This document shows, piece after piece, positions 53,298 to 63,253 of a DNA stretch of 64,000 bases. How positions within the stretch are numbered: position 1 is the stretch's first letter; the number at the start of each line of letters is the position of its first letter. The stretch is from Aspidapion aeneum. Its lineage: Eukaryota; Arthropoda; Insecta; Coleoptera; Brentidae. The notes under the pieces were generated by a model that saw only the letters and a program-made list of their open reading frames with translations, was not told where the DNA came from and did no database searches. The stretch spans positions 33,819,851 through 33,883,850 of the forward strand of contig OY755047.1 in the NCBI GenBank assembly GCA_963576565.1, read 5' to 3'. The translations under genes and the position numbers were made by a program.

Positions 53298-55004
53298 TTA
53301 ATTAGATTCAGTTTTTGGGATGTTTTTTTTTTGAAAGTTTCTTGTCTCCAAAGGCTTTTTTGGTGAAGAGGCGTATTGATGAGAAAAAGTGGGATCTTCA
53401 GTAGTATCCATTATTAGTCCTCTTGGTGAATTCAATTCTAGGTTCGGCTTTTCTATACTGTTGCTAAATTTTTTAGGGGTCGGAACGCTTATCAATAATT
53501 CGTAAAGTTCATCTGATTCTATCTGATAAGCTCTAAATCTACAGATAATGTTGGTGATCATTGACGCAATACACTTCCTTCCATGGATGTTAATCCTGCT
53601 GTAATATTTACCATAGTGCTTGCGCTGAAGAAAAATAGGAACATCCAAAAAGTACACATTGTCAAGCTTGTTTTTTATAAAATATCCAATGTTGCGTAAT
53701 ATTGCATTGTTTGTATTAATATTCATCTCCATTTCAGTAGCCTTGTTCCAAAATTCAGATGGTGAAGAGCATAATAAAAGGTGTGTGTTTTCGCAGCTAT
53801 TTATTAAGTCATAGACTTTTCCATAGGATAGGCCACCATTTGATCCTGCCAGTACCACAACATAGTCATCTCTACCCAAAACAGATGCTTCAGTTTTAAT
53901 GCTTTCAATGACTTGTTCAAAAGTGGCATTCATTTTACTTATAACAGTGACTTGAAATGTTTGTCTCATTTTGTTATTTATGTTTTCTATCAGATTGTCA
54001 TATAGACGATAGCCAAAGTTATCTGTAAACACCAGAATTTTGCTTACTTGGTTTCTATCTGAGGATGCTGTATGCTTTTCTGAACTGCTTGGAAGCTCCT
54101 TAAAATTATCTATTGTTGTTTTGAGTTTGTTTATAGTGTTTTCCAGATTTTTATTTTCCTTCAATATATTTTCTAGTTCTCGGTCCTGATGACATATTTC
54201 TAGATTTAAGTCAAGCCATATCTTCTGCCATGTGTAGCTGTTTGGAATTATAATCTTACATTGCTCACACCTTTCTTCCATGTCTTCAATGTTGCCAAAA
54301 TTGCTATTGGACCATTCAATCCTTTGTAGAAATTTCGGTGTCACCTGCAATTTAAAGTTGTCCAGATCTTGTATTAGCTCTTTGACATGCTTCTCACTTC
54401 GTGACAACAGATCATTTAATTTGTGTATTTGCATAGATCCATTATTGTTCTCTTTACGCAAGGAAACCATGTACTCAACTAGTTCTATCGTTTCAGTCTC
54501 TTTCACTTCATACTGTTTTTCTCGGCTCCTGTAGACTTCTGCCAGATTTTTCAATTCATTTTCCAGTTTTGTATTAGATTTCTGCAGGCTTTCATTTAGT
54601 AGTTTCAATTCATTTACTTCTTTAATTTGTCCAGTTCCAGTAGTTTGTTCAGCTAATTTTTCTATGTTTTGTTTGAGGCCAGAAACTTCATCAATGCATT
54701 TTTGTTTAATGGCCGTCAATTCAACTTCAATCTGCTTTGATTTGTTGTAATATTTTTTTAATTTTTGTTTGATCTCCTTTATTTTAGGAAGATCTTTGAG
54801 GTCTTCCCTGCATTGTTTGCATAAGAAAATAACCTGTCTTTGACCTAGGGCTATTGAATGACACTCTGTTGTTGTTAAGTCATTGCAGTTTCGACAAACA
54901 CATAGTCCACACTGGTCACAAGTGGCCCCAAACAGCTCCTCACCCTTAGGTCTTGCTTTGAAGATACATTGACAATTACATTCAATACAAACTAGTTGCG
55001 TCAT
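53298..55004 (-). CDS. CR1-like LINE ORF1: PHD-like finger, coiled coil, esterase-like domain (568 aa)
   Basis: An RNA-packaging partner of ORF2. Residues 1-75 form a cysteine-rich, PHD-like finger (CIECNCQC, CDQCGLCVCRNC, FLCKQC). Residues 80-300 are largely coiled coil. Residues 310-500 resemble the SGNH/esterase domain typical of CR1-group ORF1: KILVFTDNFGYRLYDN at the block I position (the usual GDS reads TDN), VVVLAGSNGGLSYGK, and a late NIHGRK with a candidate catalytic His. Altered blocks make esterase activity uncertain. It ends at TAA, overlapping the ORF2 frame in the +1 phase. The ATG at 55004 opens the longest frame. Confidence 0.9.
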   Translation of the reverse strand: MTQLVCIECNCQCIFKARPKGEELFGATCDQCGLCVCRNCNDLTTTECHSIALGQRQVIFLCKQCREDLKDLPKIKEIKQKLKKYYNKSKQIEVELTAIKQKCIDEVSGLKQNIEKLAEQTTGTGQIKEVNELKLLNESLQKSNTKLENELKNLAEVYRSREKQYEVKETETIELVEYMVSLRKENNNGSMQIHKLNDLLSRSEKHVKELIQDLDNFKLQVTPKFLQRIEWSNSNFGNIEDMEERCEQCKIIIPNSYTWQKIWLDLNLEICHQDRELENILKENKNLENTINKLKTTIDNFKELPSSSEKHTASSDRNQVSKILVFTDNFGYRLYDNLIENINNKMRQTFQVTVISKMNATFEQVIESIKTEASVLGRDDYVVVLAGSNGGLSYGKVYDLINSCENTHLLLCSSPSEFWNKATEMEMNINTNNAILRNIGYFIKNKLDNVYFLDVPIFLQRKHYGKYYSRINIHGRKCIASMITNIICRFRAYQIESDELYELLISVPTPKKFSNSIEKPNLELNSPRGLIMDTTEDPTFSHQYASSPKKPLETRNFQKKNIPKTESN

Positions 55005-55435
55005 GATTATTTGTATTGTTAATTTTTATCTTATTTATTTTTTTGTTTTTGTTTGTCTTTGTCCCCACTCAATTTGAGAAATAATTCAATTGGTCGAATT
55101 TGTGAGCATACCCCAACAGCTGATCTTTGTTTTGATGAGTATCAGCTGATTTTTGTTTTGACGCAAGTCAGCTGGCATGTAAAATGGTTCGTAAATGGTG
55201 GGTCTATCATCAGCTGTTTGTATAAAAACTGAAAAATATATTTTTTAGATTTTCCTTGTTATTTCTTACCCTACTTGGGTTTCAGATACTGCCATTGGTG
55301 CCAAAGCCTCTTGGCTACAGGATAATTTGTTTTTGCTTAATTAAATTTGTGATTTTTTAGTTTTAATTTACTTTTTTGTGGTCTCGTAAAAATGCGGTGA
55401 TGTGACAGTGACACGCGACGCTTAACTTGTTAATA

Positions 55436-55468
55436 TAATAAAGACAATGTAAGTCCGAAATTTTGTTA
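55436..55468. repeat. Right half of the palindrome-type unit
   Basis: aataaagacaatgtaagtcc and gaaattttg continue the unit interrupted at 50283. Confidence 0.7.
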
Positions 55469-56102
55469 TCTACGAGTTTAAAACTTATATTATACCACCA
55501 ATACAATGTCACCCTTAGGTCAGTACTATTGCTTTTGCAAAACTCATTGTAAACAGGATTTTGCTATCTTAGATCTTGTGACCGAGTTATAAATAAATTA
55601 CATTTTTCGAGAATTAAATGCGGCCTGATCAACTTTTCGATTATAAGCTGCTTTTTTTGATTTACAAACCATGTATTTTGTTACGACTTTAAATTCCTGT
55701 AGTCATAGTGCGACTCAGGTCTTAATACGTTTGCCAAAAAAAACTAAGGCTGGTTTGGAATTTGGGACACCTTGAAGAAACCATTTTAAGTAACCTTGAA
55801 ATCGATAGTACTTCTTCCTGGATTTAAAGCAGTTTTCTTTTTAAAAAATTGCTTGCATTATAGCATTAAAAAAAACTACTTTAATCAAGGAGAATAGCTC
55901 GGAGAACATATACACCAAGTTTTATTCAAATCGGTTGAGTAGTTTCTGAGATTAGCGGTAACTAAAAAAGCCCTGTGCCTTTATATATGTATTTATATAT
56001 TTATATTATTACAGTGAACTTTGCATATAGCGAACCCGTTTATAATGAACACTCGCAAACCCCGTTCAAAATACCCAAAAAAAATTTTACTTAGGTATAC
56101 AA

Positions 56103-58408
56103 TAGTAAGGAAATACACAAATATACCTGGACCAAACCCTCACAAAACCTGAAATCCGTCATTGATTATCTTATCACTAAACAAAAGCCAAAACTAAAAA
56201 TTCAAGATGTCAGAACAAAGCGTGGATCAACATGCGGAAGTGATCACTATTTTCTGGAGTCCAAAATTCTCTTTCCTTATCAAGGCCGAAGCCTGCATCA
56301 ACAACATCTTGATGATACAGTGACTGAAGAAATTGATCACTGTAAATATAATCTACTAAGCCTAGAACATGACAGCGTAAAAAACTTATACAAAAAGAGA
56401 CTGAACGAAAAACTTAATACAAGTTCAGGTGAAACCCCAGATGAGGAATACGAATGTATTACATTAAGCATCCACCAAGCTGCAAAAGAAGCACTAGGAT
56501 TAGTGGAAGAAACTTCTAAAACAAGAAAACCATACTGGTGGGATGCTGAGATTGAGAGAGAAATAGAGGAAAAAAGGAAATTATATCACACCTACTTATC
56601 CCAAAAGACAGATAGAAGCAGGCAAGAATACAAAATCGCGCAATCAAAGGTGAGAAGAATAATCAGTGATAAGAAAAATCATTCGTGGACGCAAAAGTGC
56701 CAGAAAATAGATTCTTACTTAGGAGGTAGGAGAAGTACCGAAAGCTGGAAAACTATAAGATCGATTAAAAAAGAAACATGCAGAGATATCATTTCACCAA
56801 TACCAGACAAAGAATGGGATGAGCATTTAAAAAAAATTTAACTGAAGATAGAGCAGAATTCAAGGAAGACGCAAGAGACAATATAATTAGAACGATGGGA
56901 TCTCCAGTACCCCTCACAATCTCTGAGGTCAAAAACGTGTGCACAACCTTAAAAAGCGGTAGATCTGCCGGACCCGGAAATATCCCAGCCGAACTTATTA
57001 AATATGGCACTGAAGAACTATTTTGGAGATTACGGAATCTTTTCCAAAAATATTTAAATGGAACTGTAGTCCCAACTGAGTGGAAAACGTCATATATATC
57101 CACAATACACAAAAAAGGAAGGAAAGATATATGTGACAATTATAGAGGTATATTTGTGACTAGTACGCTAAGCAGAATATACGGTAAAATAATAAGAAAT
57201 AAAGTAGAGAGCGAATATAAAGACATGGAGGCAGAAGAACAAGCTGGTTTCAGGGCGGGTAGATCGACTTCAGATCATCTCTCTTGTATAACCCAAGTTA
57301 TTGAAAAGAAAATGGCATACGGTCAAGAGCTGCATCTGCTTTACGTGGATTTGCAGAAGGCATATGATAGTATACCACTAAATCTACTTTGGAAAGCGTT
57401 GGAAAACACAAACATAAGCGTACAACTAATAAAGGCCATCCAAGAGTTATACCGCAATAGTAAGGCAAAAGTTAAAATAAAAGCAAAACTAACCAAAGGC
57501 TTTCAAGTAAATAAAGGTTTAAACAAGGTTGCTGTATCTCGCCTACGCTTTTCAAGATATACTTGGAACAAGTCCTTAAAGTATGGAAGAGAAAATGCCA
57601 AAACATGGGAATTCCGTTGGACGAAACCACCTTGTATACTTTATGTTTCGCCGATGATCAGATAGTAGTGGCTCAGGATTATGACGACCTCGAATATATG
57701 ACACGAAAACTAATAGAAGAGTACAATAAGTGGGGACTAGAGCTTAATCTCAATAAGACAGAGTATATGTGTATCGGTGGAATGAAACAGGATCTAATCT
57801 TAAATACTGGGCAGCGAATTCACTCCTGTGATGAGTATAAATACTTAGGTCTAAAAATTACAGCTGACGGAACACTAGACAAAGCTATAAAAGATCGAAA
57901 CGTACAAGGAAGAAAAGCAATAACTTTATTAAATGGAATAATTTGGGACCAAAGTATATCAAAACATAACAAAAAGCTTATATATAACACCATTATAAAA
58001 AGTATTATTACATACGGCTCAGAAGTATGGCCAATCAAGGATAGAACAGAAAAAATGCTTTCCGCTACGGAGATGGACTATTGGAGAAGAGCAGCAGGGA
58101 AATCAAAAAGAGAAAGAGTTACAAATCAAAGAATAAGAGAAATTATGACAGTGGGTGAACGTACTTTAGTGGATGATATAAGAACAAAACAACTGGTGTG
58201 GTACGGACATGTACAAAGAATGAATGATGAAAGACTACCTAAACAAATACTACAATGGAAACCAACTGGCCGAAGAAAACGAGGACGGCCAAGGAGAAGC
58301 TGGAGAGAAGGAATAGACAGTGAAATAAGAATAAGAGGCCTAGATGATGAATTATGGGCAAACAGAAACGAGTGGAGATTGGGTATCGGAAGACGTAGAA
58401 CGTTGTGA
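56103..58408 (+). pseudogene. RTE-like LINE pol, 5'-truncated
   Basis: The frame opens in the endonuclease C-terminus (IHKYTWTKP, LKIQDVRTKRGSTCGSDHYF, ESKILFPYQGR at 56103-56300). It runs through the linker (56320-56841) to the RT: SGRSAGPGNIPAELIKYG, EWKTSYISTIHKKG, NYRGIFVTSTLSRIYGK, EEQAGFRAGRSTSDHL, LHLLYVDLQKAYDSI, a frameshift near 57530-57570, then the active site LCFADDQIVVAQ (57640-57670) and GLELNLNKTEYM. The C-terminal domain (ITYGSEVWPI, DYWRRAAGKSKRER, RKRGRPRRSWREG) ends at the stop at 58408. At least two breaks (near 56841 and 57540) make it defective. Confidence 0.88.
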
Positions 58409-58413
58409 AACCG

Positions 58414-58416
<3 letters not shown>

Positions 58417-58454
<38 letters not shown>
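58417..58454. repeat. (TA)n microsatellite at the LINE 3' end
   Basis: About 38 bp of TA dinucleotides directly after the LINE stop, probably grown from its terminal repeat. Confidence 0.9.
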
Positions 58455-58458
<4 letters not shown>

Positions 58459-58725
58459 AGTCTATAGTAAACCTCGGATATATCCAACCAGTTTACGTGC
58501 AATCTTCGAGTTCACTTTACACGCACTTGCTGATGTATTAAAAACGCTGTGGTATTTTAAGTAGCCGAATTTTTAATTATGTAGGTTAACGGTGATTTTA
58601 CTTTTTAAGTAAAAAATCCTATATTTTTGACATGCAAAATGTTTATCAGTATTTTATTTATTTCATTGTTATAATTAAAGGTAGGTTTTAAAGTAAAATC
58701 CTTTTTATGGGTTTGATAAAATAAA

Positions 58726-59002
58726 CATTGTTTTGAGTAAACAGGTTAAGGCGATTAATATTTTTATTAAAATGAAAACCAATGAGGACACTCAGTGTGA
58801 TCGCGAACAAAATCGAAAAATATGTGTTGATTGCGGCAAAAATGTAGTGTTTGGGAAACATTATGCAGTGGCGCACCCAGGAATATGTCTTGGGGGTAGG
58901 CCCGAGGCCTGATGATGTCGTATTTTATTCTATTTTACCTGTTTCTTCATAAAATATGTCGAAAATATCTAAGGTTTGGGAAGGGCCCGGGCATCAAGGG
59001 GA
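58726..59002 (+). other. Loop of the foldback element, with a small CxxC frame
   Basis: A plus frame from 58771 reads MKTNEDTQCD, REQNRKICVDCGKNV and ends after about 46 codons. The CVDCGKN pair could be half a zinc finger. From 58867 the sequence cagtggcgcacccaggaata with tgggggtaggcccgagg resembles the terminus of another DNA element. Confidence 0.35.
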
Positions 59003-59488
59003 TTTGATCAAACCCACAAAATATATTTTACTTTAAAATCTACCTTTAATTATTACAAGAAAATAAATAAAATACTGATAAATTTTTGTATTTCAAAAAA
59101 GAATTTTTAAAAAGTAAAATCATTATTAACCTACATAGTTAAAAATTAGGCTACTTAAAATACTAAAGCGTCTTTAAAACACAATAAAAATATAAATATA
59201 TAAATACATAATTATACATATTATATAACATGTCTTTTTTAGTTACCGCTTATCTTTTTAATCTTAATTAAGGTAGTTTTTTTACGCTATGAGGCGTGCA
59301 AATCGGGCTAACCGGCAAAGGCGTGATATTTAAGCATTAAAAAAAAACTTCTTTAAACTCGGGAAGAAGAAGGTTCGATTTCAAGGTTACTTAAAATGGT
59401 TTTTCTAATGCGTCCCAAATTCCAAACGAGCCTTAGTTTTTTTTTGGCAACATAGACAAACCTATTATTACTTGAGTCACACTGTGTA

Positions 59489-60224
59489 ATGTTTTTAATT
59501 TAAAAAAATTATTAAATTTTTATGCTGTAAAAATATTTTTGAAGATATACGTCATTAAAATTAGGTCTGTTGGTCCATACAGGTTATACCGGCTTTGAAA
59601 ATATACCCTTGAAACAAAAAACAGCAGTGTACCTATAAGCATAAGATCCCATTTAAAACCGATTCACTTTTAATCCCCGTCATAAAAAGTCACGGCTCAG
59701 GGATAGAGTATAAATAAGGGAGGTGACTGATTGTGCATAAAGAGTCTAAAAACCTAAAAAAGAACGCACAGATATAGAGCGCATAAATCTGGTGATGCTG
59801 TGGCCTTTTACCCATTGACAAATTGTAGCTCTCACTATGCGCAAACTACAAACTTTTTCCTTTAAAACAAAAACCATTCATCTTATGGTGCCCTTAATGC
59901 CCGACGTTCGCCAAATAACTTACAAACGCAACTCAGTTTGTTTACTTTCCACCTAGCAAATAAAAATATCTTTAAGTTTTCGCAAAATTGGCAATAAATT
60001 TTAGCGAATTTAACGAAAATTTATTTATCTTCCAACGATTTGCGGGATACCTATCACCAACGTTATTTATTTTCCACTATTTGCATTTACCCATTTCGAT
60101 GTTTGCATCACCTACCACGTGTGAGTTATAGAATTAGTATTTATGGTCAAGATTGGACAATTTAGGGAAATAAGACTATGAAAAATAATAAAACCATTTA
60201 GTTTTTACTTTATCAGACGTCGAC
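59489..60224. other. Unassigned DNA with a TATA-like box
   Basis: gagtataaataagggaggtg at 59706-59725 would make a good TATA box, but no frame follows. Otherwise nothing recognised. Confidence 0.4.
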
Positions 60225-61073
60225 GTACAGGCCAGCGATGCCAGAGAAGCGGTTAAGGGAGAAAATAAGATACCGTGAAATCATATCGCCAAGGGATGCA
60301 TGGAAGGAGAATGGTGTTGAATTCCTTAGTGATGCCACGGTCTGCTATACAGACGGATCAAGGCTGACAGACCGGAATTCAACCGATGCAGGAGTGTACG
60401 TGGAAATCAAGGGTATTAAAAAAAGATACTCGCTGGGATTTAATGCAACAGTCCTTCAGGCGGGGTTTTATGCTATACTGTCGGTCACATGAGAGGAAGA
60501 AATTAGGAACGAAAAAAGGAAAGTGCCTCTGCATCTGTTCAGGCAGTCAAGCTGCGCTGAAAGCACTGTGCAAACCAACTATGTCCGTGGGTTTGGTGCA
60601 GGAGTGCGCGTATACACCTCAGAAGTAAGAGGGGCGGATCTCGTATGTGTTCCAGGCTTCATTGGAGCCCCAGGAACAAGAAAGGGGTAGATCTAGACAG
60701 AAACGCGTCAGGCCAGCGCCTTTCCTGTGACTTACGAGAGGGCAAATGAATTCGGCCCTAGCAGAGTGGACCCAGAAAGAGATACAAAAAGAATGAACCA
60801 ACACATGAAACGCCAGACCGGCGAAGGAGTATGTGATAGGATACAGGAATTCCCGTAGGGACTGGCTGCTCCGTAGAACACGAAGAGAGGTGGGAGCCAC
60901 AGTGTAAGTCCTAACCGGACACTGCATCCTACAATGACACTTGGCGAAGATGAGAGTGAAGGAGAACGCGATGTGTGAGCGATTTTAAGCCGAAGGCAAG
61001 ATCTCTGCGCATTTTAGGCGGATGAAGGAAGGTCACAGTAGGGGGTTGCCCGGGGGCACACAACTACTACTAC
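60225..61073 (+). pseudogene. RNase H-bearing LINE (R1/I-like), 3' end, copy 2
   Basis: 60238-60492 encodes the start of RNase H (VCYTDGSRLTDRNSTDAGVY, then a TVLQAGFYAIL helix with an expected acidic residue changed). Shifted frames carry RQSSCAE-type and GVRVYTSEVRGADL residues, then the same downstream segment as copy 1 (tgaaacgccagaccggcgaa; acttggcgaagatgagagtg). It ends in (ACT)n at 61061-61073. Truncated at the 5' end and inactive. Confidence 0.8.
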
Positions 61074-61146
61074 TTATCACACGTCGAATACAAGGATATG
61101 AATCATCCTTATCTATTTGGGACACGTCCTGATAAGCTTCATGCAC

Positions 61147-61290
61147 CGTGATCCATCCATGCCAATCCACGACCAGGGTCGGCCTTACTCAGCCATTCAC
61201 AGAGGATGTTACTCTGTGTGAGCTGACATCCATTTAAAAATTGTTCAATAAGGCCAAAACCGGTCGTGGATTGGCATAAATAGATCACTG
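61147..61290. repeat. 144-bp hairpin element
   Basis: gtgatccatccatgccaatc with cacgacc, then ggccttact, face ggcc, ggtcgtggattggcataaat and agatcac in inverted orientation. The loop is about 55 bp. Non-coding. Confidence 0.7.
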
Positions 61291-61384
61291 TACCTACCTG
61301 CAGCTTGTGAAGACGTGCTCGAAACAAGAATAAATCATATTTTTGTGATCAACGTTGGAGAAAGTGAAAAACCACATTAGTTTG

Positions 61385-61958
61385 ATGAAGATGAAGAAAA
61401 GCCAACAAAAGTCGACAGTCCTATATGTATCCAAAAAGATCGTCACGACAATTTTGTCTTAAAAGCAGGTTATGTAGCAACAATTCCTTTGTAAGATCCA
61501 AGGACTGTTACTGTCGATTGGTACATTACTATTTGTTAAGTCATCGCAGAGCTTCGAAAAACGAACCCCAAATGACGAATCATACTCAAGCAAGATCATG
61601 CAAGTTCGCAAAAAGCACAAAAAACGATTGAAGTTTTAACCAAACAATAAGTCGAATTGTTGGACCATCCTCCACACAATCCCGACCTAAGTTCTAACGA
61701 TTTTTATACTTTTCCGAAATTCAAGCATGGACTGGGTAGTCAGATATTTTAACCGCCAGAGAAAGCAGTCGACTCCCTCAAGATTGCAATTTTGACAGTA
61801 CCAACTATCGAGTGGAATTACAGTTTTGACAATTGGTTTAAGCGCATGCAAAAGTGCATTAATTTTCGTGGAGAATATTTCGAGAAACAATAAAGTCTTT
61901 AAAAGTTATCTAATGTTTTATTCTAGCTGTATATGCAAAACTTAAAAGACAACCCTCG
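61385..61958 (+). mobile_element. Mariner-family transposon, degraded copy 3
   Basis: 3' part of the element. The plus-strand frames give MKKSQQKSTVLYVSKKI, then VELLDHPPHNPDLSSNDFY (third catalytic Asp), TFPKFKHGLGSQ, PPEKAVDSLKIAIL and FDNWFKRMQKCINFRGEYFE. The terminus reads caaaacttaaaagacaaccctcg and is followed by TA (61959-61960). 5' truncated, with stops. Same family as copies 1 and 2, and the best reference for its 3' end. Confidence 0.88.
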
Positions 61959-62284
61959 TATACTGATATGTCAGATAATGTTAATTATGTTTTAAAAAAA
62001 TGGATTTCTACATTTTTATGGTATCAGATTTCCAAATAATAAGCTTGGGAAAAGAAAAACTAAAAGAACCTTGTTTTTAGACTAATTGTTTATTTTATCT
62101 TATTTAGAGTTCGATGATTTGAGCTACGGTTTGGCAAAAATGCGAAAATACGGAATATCTGAGCTCGCGCTCTTTAAAAATTCAGCCTAGATTACACTAT
62201 ACAGTAAAAAAAGGCTTATTAATATTACGAAACCCTATGTTTTTCGTATGTTTTTTCTTTTAAAATAAATTTCTCTTTGGCCCC
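61959..62284. other. AT-rich DNA, nothing recognised
   Basis: No supported feature. Confidence 0.5.
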
Positions 62285-62590
62285 GAAATCACTGCCAAAA
62301 GGAGGTTGACGATCGCGTGTCTTTTTCTCTTGGCAAAACTAACATTAAAAAAAAAAATGTATTGTGATAACACTGAATACTAAAAATATTACAAAACTTA
62401 AGCTTATATTTAAATAAATTTTTTAGTGTTTTTTAAAAAATAATAGCCGAAGCCGAACAAACACAAAATCACTGCCGAAAGGAGTTCAAGTGTGTTTTTA
62501 TTTTATCTTGTCAAAATTGATATTGTTTAAGAATAATGTAGTATAATAACTGAAAAATAAAAATGTCAAGAAACTAACCTAATATTTCTC
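62285..62590. repeat. Two diverged tandem copies, period about 183 bp
   Basis: gaaatcactgccaaaaggag at 62286 and aaatcactgccgaaaggagt at 62469, each followed by gtgtttttWtttt, cttgKcaaaa and aatactRaaaataWWaMaa blocks. Confidence 0.55.
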
Positions 62591-62988
62591 GTTGGGTTGC
62601 TGGCCAATTTTTCTTGAGCCCTTTTTTAAATTTCTGCGTTGGTTTGAACCCAAAACTGGGAAACTCATTCTCTACTTGGATGTTCCATTCTATAAATCGC
62701 TAATAAAGATCAAGCAAAATTAAGCCTGTTTAAAAGCAATCATAAACCTTCAGGTATCTATTGAGGAATCAAACCAGAAAAAGAAAAGAAAATTTTTTAT
62801 TTATAAAAAAAATATTTGGAGCAAACTACTTCGATAGCTTATTTTTCATAAGAATTCAATTTATTACATTACATTAGATCTGCCAATTTTATAGTTTTTT
62901 AAGATATTACAATAAAGTAAAATATCAAATTTTGTTTTTGAAAACTGAACTTCTACTTTTCGTTTTTTACCTGTACATAAAATGTTTT

Positions 62989-63229
62989 TCCAGTGCATTC
63001 CGGATTTTGCAATATTGGAGGATTCATCCAATTTTTAACGATTTTCCGGAAAACTTTTTTATCAGCTTTGGGTAAAAAATGTTATTTTTTTGGGTCTTTG
63101 TTAGCGGCTTTATTATGGATGTGTGACGATTCTGGTTTTCATAATGCAGGTCCATCACAAAGTCAGTCAAAAATAGTTTCAGAACTAAAGTGTCGATATT
63201 GTCCTGGCCGAGGGGGCGTAGCCTTTACA
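62989..63229 (+). CDS. Possible exon of an unidentified gene
   Basis: An 80-codon frame bounded by acceptor tgtttttccag (62978-62988) and donor gtaaag (63230-63235). It reads HSGFCNIGGFIQFL, TIFRKTFLSALGKK, FFGSLLAALLWMCDDSGF, SELKCRYCPGRGGVAFTG. One hydrophobic stretch (residues about 28-45) is followed by a CRYC pair. I recognise no family. It could be an exon on the plus strand, or a chance frame between AT-rich repeats and the LINE at 63.26 kb. Confidence 0.25.
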
Positions 63230-63253
63230 GGTAAAGGGTCTTCTTACCTTAAA

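Larger units (their letters stand above)
50284..55435 (-). mobile_element. CR1-like LINE, nearly full length
   Basis: About 5.15 kb on the minus strand with a ~430-bp 5' leader, two long ORFs and a short 3' end made of tactattt-type repeats. No RNase H. The boundaries are bracketed by the two halves of the repeat it split, to within a few bases. Both ORFs are open, so it could be a recently active copy. Confidence 0.88.
56009..58529. mobile_element. Pogo/Tigger-like remnant holding a LINE
   Basis: It begins CAGTGAACTTTGCATATAGC then gaacccgtttataatgaac, the style of pogo-type ends. Near the right end, taaacctcggatatatccaa and tcgagttcact are inverted relatives. The interior is replaced by the RTE-like LINE. 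No pogo transposase is visible. TA stands at the left junction; the right junction is not fixed. Confidence 0.45.
55704..59488. mobile_element. Long-inverted-repeat element, split by later insertions
   Basis: The right arm is continuous (59003-59488). The left arm is in two parts, 55704-56008 and about 58530-58725. Matching words include cgactcaggtcttaatacgt / gactcaagtaataataggt, ctaaggctSgtttggaattt, ccattttaagtaaccttgaa, agcggtaactaaaaaag and tttatatatttatatt, then tattttaagtagccRaattt and atcagtattttatttattt. Re-joined, the arms would be about 490 bp with a ~280-bp loop. No transposase is recognised. Confidence 0.75.

Noticed and set aside
59706..59725. Promoter of a host gene at a TATAAATA box
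   Set aside because: No initiator plus coding frame follows within reach; kept only as a note.
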